Source of the DNA: Olivibacter domesticus
GTDB lineage: Bacteria; Bacteroidota; Bacteroidia; Sphingobacteriales; Sphingobacteriaceae
Reading direction: 5' to 3'
Assembly: GCF_900109575.1 (NCBI RefSeq)
Contig: NZ_FOAF01000006.1
Coordinates: 124,001 to 188,000 of the forward strand
Length of the DNA stretch: 64,000 nt
A model generated the notes under the pieces. That model had not been told where the DNA came from and made no database searches. It worked only from the letters and a program-made list of their open reading frames with translations. Of the stretch, positions 26,771 to 34,295 are shown one piece after another. Position 1 is the stretch's first letter; every line of letters starts with the position of its first letter. The position numbers and the translations under genes were made by a program.

Positions 26771-27817
26771 TTAAAACTTAATCTGTTTAATATCCTTTTG
26801 TGCCTTCTCAAAGTCTTCATGTTTCCCCACATCTAACCAATATCCTACCAAGGGATATGAAACAACTTTATATTTTTCTTTAATAATTAGTTCCATTAAA
26901 TCGGTAGTGTTGAAAAATGAATTTGAAGGTATATGTTTGAGAATTTCTTTTTTCATCAAGTAAATTCCACCATTGGAATAATACGTATATGTAGGTTTTT
27001 CTTTAAAGTTATGGATTACACCATCGTTTGTTTCCAATACGGCATAGGGAATATCTACGTGATACGGTATCGTCACAACGGAAAAATCCGCGCCTTGCTT
27101 TAAGAAATCTAGAAAAAAATGCTCATAGTCTAGATTCGTTAATACATCGGAGTTCGTGATTAATACGTAGTCATGTAAAAAATTATTGATCTTCGAAACG
27201 GCACCAATTGTTCCCAATGGCACATCCTCCCACACATATTGTATGTTCACATTACGATCTCCCCCATCTCCGAAATGATTTTCAATCTGCTCTCCTAAAT
27301 ATTTAACGGAAACCCAAAAATCATCGATGCCATATAATGCCAAACGGTCTAAATTGTGCTCCATAATAGGTTTATCACCTACTTTTAATAAGGGCTTGGG
27401 TGTGTTGTCTGTTAAAGGTTTTAATCGTTGCCCCCTCCCCCCTGCCATAATAACCGCATCAACAGGTAGATAGGATTTCGTTTCCCTAAAATTAATTACA
27501 TTAACAATTTTGTTGTCATTATCTAAAATAGGCAGTATTCTAAAACTACCTTCTCTATAAGCAATGACACGTTCAATATCGGCCTCCCCCTTCCGTAAAA
27601 ATTTGGGGTTGGGTTGAATAATTTCATCAACAGGCTGATCTATGGACAAACCTTTAATTAAGCCCCTCCTTACGTCTCCATCCGTTAATGATCCAACAAG
27701 TTGATCTTGCTCATTCACCACAAACATGATGGCATCTCTTGCAAGCAAATCAAGCTGTATTAATGCCGATTTTATACTCGCCCCCGATAAAATTAAATGA
27801 TCCCGGTAATTTCTCAT
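26771..27817 (-). CDS. ptmE: CBS-domain nucleotidyltransferase, PtmE-like (GlcN-1-P guanylyltransferase)
   Basis: 348 aa. An N-terminal CBS-domain pair (about 1-115: FVVNEQDQLVGSLTDGDVRR, ILPILDNDNKIVNVINF) is followed by an NTP-transferase domain (about 118-348) with VIMAGGRGQRLKPLTDNTPK, KVGDKPIMEHNLDRL and YVLITNSDVLTNLDYEHFF. This fused architecture is that of Campylobacter PtmE, which makes the GDP-amino-sugar precursor of legionaminic acid. The CBS pair probably senses an adenine nucleotide. The gene sits 1 bp after LegG. Specificity for GTP and GlcN-1-P is inferred from the family and context. Confidence 0.85.
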   Translation of the reverse strand: MRNYRDHLILSGASIKSALIQLDLLARDAIMFVVNEQDQLVGSLTDGDVRRGLIKGLSIDQPVDEIIQPNPKFLRKGEADIERVIAYREGSFRILPILDNDNKIVNVINFRETKSYLPVDAVIMAGGRGQRLKPLTDNTPKPLLKVGDKPIMEHNLDRLALYGIDDFWVSVKYLGEQIENHFGDGGDRNVNIQYVWEDVPLGTIGAVSKINNFLHDYVLITNSDVLTNLDYEHFFLDFLKQGADFSVVTIPYHVDIPYAVLETNDGVIHNFKEKPTYTYYSNGGIYLMKKEILKHIPSNSFFNTTDLMELIIKEKYKVVSYPLVGYWLDVGKHEDFEKAQKDIKQIKF

Positions 27818-27818
27818 A

Positions 27819-28916
27819 TCAAATAGTTTTCAAGACACTAAGAACGGTCTCTGCCGTATTTTCTTTATAGTAGATATTAGAACCTGTATAATCTCCTTTG
27901 GATAACATTAAATTGGCGGTATCTTCCATAGCAACTGAATTAAACGAACAGTTAAATGTATTTTCACTTTGTGCACGCCCCTTTTGGCGATCACCTACAT
28001 TGATGACATATTTATTAAAAGAGGCTGCCTCAATAATTCCACTTGATGTATTTCCTAAGAGAAACCTACAGTAAGACATGGCCGAAAAATAATTTATTTT
28101 GCCAAAGTTTTCAATCAGTTTCACTTTTTCAGGATATTCTAATTGCAGTTGAACCAATACATCCCTAAAAACGGTTCCCATCGTATCTGCGTTGGGCATT
28201 GTAATAACCAGGTCGATCTTTTTTGCTATATTTCTTAATGCTGAAAACATTTGAACAGCATAGACTTTATTCATTCCTGTAGAAACTGTTTCGGGATGAA
28301 AGGTGATCAGCACAAAATCACTGGGAATATTAAATGTTGCTCTGAATTCATCTTCGGGTACCAGTTCCATTTCCTGATATCCATCTAAACTTAGGGAACC
28401 TACCGTATAAATTCCAACATCGTCTCCCTTAATTGCTTTTACTCTTTCTGAAAATGGTTGGGCTGCCGTAAAATGCAAAGAAGAAGCCAAGCTTATTTGA
28501 TGTCGGTAAATATTATCCACTGCACCCAGTGTTGTTTCGCCTCCATGAAAATGTGCGAATTTAATATTATAGGGGATACCTGCTTGCACTGCTGCAGACA
28601 TTTCAAAACGATCTCCCAAACACAATACGAGGTCATAATGATTCGCCCTCCAAAAATCAGCAAATTTCAGATTTGTTAACCCATAGGCTGTAGCGATAGA
28701 GGCCTCATCATCATTCGTCAATAAAGAACTAATTGTATGAACATTACGGAAGCCATTTGCCAAAATATTATCAAGCGTATAGCCATGGAACTTAGAAAGA
28801 TGGGTACCAAAAGCAATGATTTCCAACTCAAAGAAAGGATCCTCCTTTAGTTGATTTAGTAGGGGTAAATAAATGCCAAAATCTGCTCTAGAACTGCTAA
28901 GTACGCCAATTTTCAT
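27819..28916 (-). CDS. legG: Hydrolysing NDP-sugar 2-epimerase (NeuC/LegG family)
   Basis: 365 aa. The N-terminal signature is GVLSSSRADFGIYLPLLNQL. Other family motifs are LVLCLGDRFEMSAAVQAGI, FAHFHGGETTLGAVDNIYRH, LITFHPETVSTGM and LLGNTSSGIIEAASFNKYV. The enzyme removes NDP and inverts C2, giving 2,4-diacetamido-2,4,6-trideoxymannose in the legionaminate route. It overlaps the synthase gene by 4 nt. By sequence alone NeuC (UDP-GlcNAc) and LegG cannot be told apart; the LegB/LegC neighbours decide for LegG. Confidence 0.87.
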   Translation of the reverse strand: MKIGVLSSSRADFGIYLPLLNQLKEDPFFELEIIAFGTHLSKFHGYTLDNILANGFRNVHTISSLLTNDDEASIATAYGLTNLKFADFWRANHYDLVLCLGDRFEMSAAVQAGIPYNIKFAHFHGGETTLGAVDNIYRHQISLASSLHFTAAQPFSERVKAIKGDDVGIYTVGSLSLDGYQEMELVPEDEFRATFNIPSDFVLITFHPETVSTGMNKVYAVQMFSALRNIAKKIDLVITMPNADTMGTVFRDVLVQLQLEYPEKVKLIENFGKINYFSAMSYCRFLLGNTSSGIIEAASFNKYVINVGDRQKGRAQSENTFNCSFNSVAMEDTANLMLSKGDYTGSNIYYKENTAETVLSVLKTI

Positions 28917-29941
28917 GATAAGTCTGACCAGTTTAGTTTATCAAATGCTTCCTTATCATGTGCAATTGCTCTACCTATTACCCGTTCCCATTCCATGGCA
29001 GAAATTCCATCTCCAGGGCGCAATGCTATGATATTATCTTCCGTCAGTATATCTCCTTGTTGCAAGGTTTTACTGAGGTGTATACTTTTTCTCGCAATCT
29101 CTTTATTTTTTACTTCACTCTTACTTGGCTCTTTTCTTCCGTTGCCAGCTATCGCTAATTCTATATTTCGAATTGCTTGTACCATTGCTTTTAGCTCCTG
29201 GGGTTCTAAAGAAGCTTTATGGTCCGGACCTGGAAGATTTCGGTCGAGGGTAAAATGTTTCTCGATAACTGTTGCTCCCAGTGCAGTAGCAGCAATAGGA
29301 ACTTCTATACCCAATGTATGATCAGAATAACCGATAGCAACGCCAAATGCGCGACCAATGGTTTTCATTGCTTTTAAGTTTACATCCTCCATCGGCGTAG
29401 GGTATTCGGTATTACAATGTAAAACCGTAATACCTTTCCGTTTTATACCGAAGGTACGCAGAACATGAATAGCATCTTCGATCTCTCCCAAAGTTGCCAT
29501 ACCGGTCGAGAGGATCACAGGCTTCCCTAGCTGCGCAATTGCTCTCAGATAAGGATAATTAGTAATTTCCCCGCTGGGTACCTTGAAGCGATCTAAACCA
29601 AGTTGGTTTAAATATTTTATGCCTTCTACGTCGAATGCCGTTGAAAAGAACGCTACACCTTTTTGATCGGCGTATTTTATTAGTTCATGATGATCACTAT
29701 CACTTAACTCTAATTTCTTAAGCATATTAAATTGCGAATCATCCGTATCGCCTATATTTTTTGCTTGGTAATCAGCCTTTTTAGCCTTCGGACTAACAAT
29801 CGTTTCTGCTTTAAATGTTTGGAATTTTACATAATCTACGCCCGCTTCAACTGCGGCATCAATTAACTGGAAAGCCTTCTGTATATCCCCATTGTGATTA
29901 ACGCCTGCTTCAGCGATAATTAGTACTTTATTTTTACTCAT
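28913..29941 (-). CDS. legI: Nonulosonate synthase, LegI (NeuB family)
   Basis: 342 aa, normal length. The N-terminal TIM barrel has LIIAEAGVNHNGDIQKAFQL, KFQTFKAE, KVPSGEITNYPYL and VIEKHFTLDRNLPGPDHKAS. The C-terminal antifreeze-like SAF domain (about 285-342) has IIALRPGDGISAMEWERVI. It condenses PEP with the 6-carbon mannose derivative to give a nine-carbon acid in the cytoplasm. It overlaps LegH upstream and LegG downstream by 4 nt each. The product is probably legionaminic acid, from the pathway context. Confidence 0.92.
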   Translation of the reverse strand: MSKNKVLIIAEAGVNHNGDIQKAFQLIDAAVEAGVDYVKFQTFKAETIVSPKAKKADYQAKNIGDTDDSQFNMLKKLELSDSDHHELIKYADQKGVAFFSTAFDVEGIKYLNQLGLDRFKVPSGEITNYPYLRAIAQLGKPVILSTGMATLGEIEDAIHVLRTFGIKRKGITVLHCNTEYPTPMEDVNLKAMKTIGRAFGVAIGYSDHTLGIEVPIAATALGATVIEKHFTLDRNLPGPDHKASLEPQELKAMVQAIRNIELAIAGNGRKEPSKSEVKNKEIARKSIHLSKTLQQGDILTEDNIIALRPGDGISAMEWERVIGRAIAHDKEAFDKLNWSDLS

Positions 29942-30558
29942 ATTGCTTTTCCTGGATTACCTACAATTGTTTGATTGTCTGGAATGTCTTTTATAATAAC
30001 GGAACCGGCGCCTATTGTTACATTATTTCCAATTTTGATGCCCTGTTTAACTACCGCGTTTGCTCCAACAAAAGAAAAATCTCCAATTGAAACATTCCCG
30101 GCAATTACTGCTCCAGGAGCTACATGCACCGCATTACCTAAATTGCACTCATGTTCAATTATACATCCTGTATTTAGTATACAATAATCACCTAGTTTTG
30201 CCTTCGTGTTAATAACAACGTTTTTTGCAATAAAATTACCTAGTCCAATATCTATATGCCGACTTAAATTGGCAGAAAGGCTGATAACATTCACTACAAG
30301 TTTATTATACTGTCTGGCACGTAGAGCGACTGCGTTTCTTATATGGTTATCTCCAATACCAAGTATATAGACTAATGGTTTAGACCATCCTTCAAAATTG
30401 TCATCTCCTTCAAAGCCTAAATAATCTAACTCAAATAAATTATTTTCAACCGGTTTTTTCTCCGCATAAAACTTTAGCGGCATGCCTGCTTCAATAGCAG
30501 TTTCGCCGACTACTAAGCCATGACCCGAATAACCGATTAATACTATATCAGATAACAC
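29938..30558 (-). CDS. legH: N-acetyltransferase LegH/NeuD type
   Basis: 206 aa, PglD/NeuD fold: an N-terminal nucleotide-sugar-binding Rossmann domain (LIGYSGHGLVVGETAIEAG) and a left-handed beta-helix with active-site NTGCIIEHECNLGNAVHVAP (His and Glu of the PglD catalytic pair) and NQTIVGNPGK at the end. It should acetylate the 4-amino group made by LegC. The start is GTG, overlapping the end of LegC by 11 nt; I see no usable ATG. Alternatively it could be the NeuD-type O-acetylase, but its place between LegC and LegI favours the N-acetylation step. Confidence 0.82.
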   Translation of the reverse strand: MLSDIVLIGYSGHGLVVGETAIEAGMPLKFYAEKKPVENNLFELDYLGFEGDDNFEGWSKPLVYILGIGDNHIRNAVALRARQYNKLVVNVISLSANLSRHIDIGLGNFIAKNVVINTKAKLGDYCILNTGCIIEHECNLGNAVHVAPGAVIAGNVSIGDFSFVGANAVVKQGIKIGNNVTIGAGSVIIKDIPDNQTIVGNPGKAI

Positions 30559-31690
30559 TACTTGGTATATTTACAATGCGTTCCTCTAAATAAATTGCGT
30601 TCTTCTGATCATCCCGCTGGCAATTAACATACATAGGTAAACGAAACATTAATTGCCATATGGGTCGTGTCATTACTTTTTGTGAATTTGTCAATTCCAA
30701 AAAAGCATCTCGTTCCATTTTGTCTCCCATTTCCAAAGACATTAACCAATAATTTGCCTCGGTATGCTCGAGTTCCGTTCTAAATTTTATTCCCTCCTTG
30801 CCAAAAAAACCAGCATATTCTATAGCTTGTTTCCTTTTAGCTGTTAAGAATCCTTCAAGCTGTTCTAATTGCGCACAAGCTAACGCAGCATTCACATTGG
30901 GCATCCTGAAATTATATCCCAGCTCATCATGGAAAAATTCATAAGGGTGTGTTTTTTTCGCGGTAGTGGTTAGGTATTTCCCCTTCTCCCCTATAGCTAA
31001 ATCATTCGTTACAATGGCCCCCCCCCCACCACAGGTCACCGTTTTATTCCCGTTAAAAGAGAATATCCCTAATTGGCCGAAACTTCCTGTGGGCTTGCCC
31101 TTGTAAGTACTACCTAAAGATTCAGCGGCATCTTCCACCATCGGAATGTTCCACTTCTGGCAAACTGCGATTAATTCATCAAGGTGTACGGGAAAACCAA
31201 AGGTATGCATTGGTAAGCAAGCGGCGATCCGTTTACCGGTAGATTTATTGTAACATCCATCTTCTCTTACCTCGCCAAATGAATCTAAAAAATCTTCCAT
31301 TGCTTTCGGCGAAAGCCCCATAGTATCGAGGTCTACATCCAAAAAAATTGGATGGGCTCCATTATAAGCTATTGCGTTGGCTGTTGCAATAAATGTCAGC
31401 GCCTGCGTGATCACTTCTTCTCCTTGCTTCACTCCCGCCAATCTTAAGGCTACCTGTAGCGCTGCTGTTCCATTCACCACGGCTACGGCCTTATTTGTCT
31501 GGGTGATAGACTGCATCATTTGCTCAAACCGATCTACATATGCCCCAACGGAAGAGACAAAAGTAGAATCAATTGTATCTATTAAATATTCTTTCTCTTT
31601 GCCTCTGAAACGAGGCTCATGTAGTGGTATAAAATCTGCAGATTTATAAAAATCGCGAATAAATTCGATAGTATGTTGAAAATTGGCCAT
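30548..31690 (-). CDS. legC: PLP sugar aminotransferase LegC
   Basis: 380 aa, DegT/DnrJ/EryC1/StrS family. The PLP lysine is Lys216 in FSFNGNKTVTCGGGG; the cofactor-binding VEDAAESLGSTYKGKP and the substrate-side FGFPVHLDELIAVCQ and NVNAALACAQLEQL are present. It aminates C4 of the 4-keto-6-deoxy-GlcNAc nucleotide made by LegB, 2 bp upstream. The N-terminal extension (FIRDFYKSADFIPLHEPRFR) is characteristic of LegC-type members of the family. It overlaps LegH by 11 nt. Confidence 0.9.
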   Translation of the reverse strand: MANFQHTIEFIRDFYKSADFIPLHEPRFRGKEKEYLIDTIDSTFVSSVGAYVDRFEQMMQSITQTNKAVAVVNGTAALQVALRLAGVKQGEEVITQALTFIATANAIAYNGAHPIFLDVDLDTMGLSPKAMEDFLDSFGEVREDGCYNKSTGKRIAACLPMHTFGFPVHLDELIAVCQKWNIPMVEDAAESLGSTYKGKPTGSFGQLGIFSFNGNKTVTCGGGGAIVTNDLAIGEKGKYLTTTAKKTHPYEFFHDELGYNFRMPNVNAALACAQLEQLEGFLTAKRKQAIEYAGFFGKEGIKFRTELEHTEANYWLMSLEMGDKMERDAFLELTNSQKVMTRPIWQLMFRLPMYVNCQRDDQKNAIYLEERIVNIPSSVI

Positions 31691-31692
31691 GC

Positions 31693-32880
31693 CTACATCT
31701 TTGCATCTAAGTATTTACCTGTTTCTTTATGCCCGAAGTTCGGGATCATCTTATGAAACAAATCTACCATTTCATCTTTGGTCCATGACTTCGATTTCTT
31801 CAGTTCTTGGATGGTTGAACTAAACAAAAGAAGTTTATCTTCTTCCACATTTAGTTCATTCTTTATAACGCCTAAATTATCAAAACGGGTCATGTCAAGC
31901 ACTTCCTTCTCCGTAAAAAACTCTTCAAAGTCCTTTTCTCCAGTGGTATCACTTTCTGTAAACAAGCAGGGCCATTTATTCTCTTGGGGCAATGTTTTCA
32001 CTAGCTCACGAGCCTCGTCTTCAGATTGACAGATATAGGGCTCATAGCCCAACTCGTTCAAATATTTAACGGCAATATCGGCGAACGTGATCAAATGAAG
32101 ATTTTCGCTTAATTTTGGGAAAAAGATATCTCTATTTTCTCCAAAAATGCAGGACATTAAACAAAGTTCTCCCGACTCTTTAGGAATAACAAAATAACGT
32201 TTGATGTCATTCGGTGCCACGATTGGTTGACGTTTTTGTATCCGTTGATTAAAACCGTGAAGTAAGGAACCGTCCGAGAAAGCTACATTGGCAAACCTAG
32301 CAGTTGAAATAGCAATCTCTTTACTCCTACGCATTAAATACATCTCCATAATACGTTTAGAGGCACCCATCATGTTTACGGGATTGGCGGCCTTATCGGT
32401 CGATACGCAAAAATATTTTTTAGCCCCTTTATCTATTGATTGTTGAATGGTTTTATCGGTGTTAAACACATTCACTTCAATCATCCGCATTAAGGTGAAG
32501 GGATCTTTCTCGCTTCGCACATGCTTTAAAGCAGAAAGATTTAAGACATAATCATATTTTCCGTCTGCTTCGATAAAAGCATCATATTCTAACGATCCGA
32601 TATCTAAGGCAAAGGTCTGAAAATCTCCATCTATGTATCCGAAAGAACTCCGAATATCCCGAACTAGCTCCACCATATTATTTTCACTGATATCTACTAC
32701 ATGGAGTTTTTTAGGATTTCTTTTAAAGATTTCTTTTGTAACAGCTTGTCCGATTGATCCAGCTCCACCAATAACCAAGAAACTAGACGTTGATACAATC
32801 GACTTTAAGTCCTCTTCGTACTGTTGAATATCATTTATAAATAACTCTTGTGTCCTACCAATTAGATCTAAAACGTTCAT
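31693..32880 (-). CDS. legB: NDP-GlcNAc 4,6-dehydratase LegB
   Basis: 395 aa, soluble extended SDR. The NAD motif is FLVIGGAGSIGQAVTKEIF, followed by LNLSALKHVRSEKDPFTLM, VSTDKAANPVNMMGASKR with the dehydratase-type Met-x3-Lys, and ARFANVAFSDGSLLHGFNQR. It makes the 4-keto-6-deoxy sugar that LegC aminates. Unlike the dehydratase at 8873-10783 it has no membrane helices. It is the first gene of the legionaminate block; GDP-GlcNAc is the likely substrate because PtmE is present, but UDP-GlcNAc cannot be excluded. Confidence 0.88.
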   Translation of the reverse strand: MNVLDLIGRTQELFINDIQQYEEDLKSIVSTSSFLVIGGAGSIGQAVTKEIFKRNPKKLHVVDISENNMVELVRDIRSSFGYIDGDFQTFALDIGSLEYDAFIEADGKYDYVLNLSALKHVRSEKDPFTLMRMIEVNVFNTDKTIQQSIDKGAKKYFCVSTDKAANPVNMMGASKRIMEMYLMRRSKEIAISTARFANVAFSDGSLLHGFNQRIQKRQPIVAPNDIKRYFVIPKESGELCLMSCIFGENRDIFFPKLSENLHLITFADIAVKYLNELGYEPYICQSEDEARELVKTLPQENKWPCLFTESDTTGEKDFEEFFTEKEVLDMTRFDNLGVIKNELNVEEDKLLLFSSTIQELKKSKSWTKDEMVDLFHKMIPNFGHKETGKYLDAKM

Positions 32881-32902
32881 GTATTTATAGCTTTTTTAGG
32901 GT

Positions 32903-34222
32903 TTACAACCGACCATCAACTAGTGCTCTATCTAAACAAGCTTTCGTGTCAAAAATCACCCCATTGTTCCTTTTGATCTTATTGAAATCGTAGCTTAAGA
33001 ATTCATTATGAGAAACGGCAACAATAATCGCATCATATACAACACCATCGTCTAATTTACCCAAAATATTCACTCCATATTCATGTTTTACTTCAGCGGC
33101 ATCTGCCCATGGATCGAATATATCCACCTCTAAACCGAATTGTATTAGTTCATGATAAATATCAACCACTCTTGTATTCCGTACATCAGGGCAGTTTTCT
33201 TTAAAAGTAATCCCCATAATTAAGGCCCTCGACCCTTTAATTTTATGATCCTTTTCGATCATGAGTTTTACTACCTTGTTAGCTACGAATGGCCCCATAT
33301 TATCGTTTACTCGACGACCGGATAAAATAACTTGTGGATGATAACCTAATGATTGTGCCTTATGTGCTAAATAATAGGGGTCCACTCCGATACAGTGCCC
33401 CCCCACTAAACCAGGTTTATACTTTAGGAAATTCCATTTAGTTCCAGCAGCTTCGATCACATCATGTGTATCGATCCCGATACGATCGAAAATCAGTGAA
33501 AGTTCGTTGACAAACGAAATATTCACATCCCTTTGAGCATTTTCGATTGCTTTAGAGGCTTCAGCCACCTTAATATTAGCGGCCTTGTGTGTCCCTGCTT
33601 CAATAATGGAGCGGTATAAATCGTCCACACGCGAGGCTATTTCAGGTGTCGATCCAGAGGTTACCTTTTTGATTTTAGTCAGCGTATTTATTTTATCACC
33701 AGGATTAATTCTTTCAGGCGAATAACCCGCATAAAAATCTTTGTTGAATTTTAATCCGGAAATTTTTTCTAAAACAGGTACACAATCCTCCTCTGTACAA
33801 CCTGGATATACTGTTGATTCATAAATTACAATATCACCCTTTTTCAATATCGATCCCAGCATTTCCGACGCCTTGATCAAAGGTCTTAAATCTGGCGCTT
33901 TAAATTGATCGATTGGAGTCGGAACGGTAACGATAAAAGTATTATAATTTTTTAACTCCTCTTTATTTGAAGAAAAACCTAAACCGATTTCACTTTTCTT
34001 ATCTCTCTTTAAAGAAATAACACCTTTTAGATCGTCTAAATTCGCCTCTTGTGTACGGTCTTTACCTTCACTTAATTCTTGAACACGATCATGATTAATG
34101 TCAAATCCTAAGACATCATACTTCTTCCCGAATTCAATTGCTAATGGAAGACCGACATAACCTAAGCCTATGATGGCGATTTTTGCGTTCTGTACAGTTC
34201 CGTTTCCGGCTTGTTTGCTCAT
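32903..34222 (-). CDS. UDP-N-acetyl-hexosamine 6-dehydrogenase (TviB/WbpA type)
   Basis: 439 aa. The N-terminal Rossmann fold has IAIIGLGYVGLPLAIEFGKK, the centre has YESTVYPGCTEEDCVPVLE, and the catalytic cysteine is in PGLVGGHCIGVDPYYLAHKA. The C-terminal domain has MGITFKENCPDVRNTRVVDI. The enzyme oxidises C6 of UDP-GlcNAc, UDP-GalNAc or UDP-ManNAc in two NAD steps to the uronic acid, giving an acidic polymer. The TVYPGCTEE motif resembles TviB/WbpO. It lies 22 bp before LegB, between the export genes and the sugar genes. Confidence 0.9.
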   Translation of the reverse strand: MSKQAGNGTVQNAKIAIIGLGYVGLPLAIEFGKKYDVLGFDINHDRVQELSEGKDRTQEANLDDLKGVISLKRDKKSEIGLGFSSNKEELKNYNTFIVTVPTPIDQFKAPDLRPLIKASEMLGSILKKGDIVIYESTVYPGCTEEDCVPVLEKISGLKFNKDFYAGYSPERINPGDKINTLTKIKKVTSGSTPEIASRVDDLYRSIIEAGTHKAANIKVAEASKAIENAQRDVNISFVNELSLIFDRIGIDTHDVIEAAGTKWNFLKYKPGLVGGHCIGVDPYYLAHKAQSLGYHPQVILSGRRVNDNMGPFVANKVVKLMIEKDHKIKGSRALIMGITFKENCPDVRNTRVVDIYHELIQFGLEVDIFDPWADAAEVKHEYGVNILGKLDDGVVYDAIIVAVSHNEFLSYDFNKIKRNNGVIFDTKACLDRALVDGRL

Positions 34223-34295
34223 AAGTATGTATATTATTTGAATTGATTCTAATTTTAATCTTTTTTTGAAAAAGCATATTGATTTCAGAAATGTT

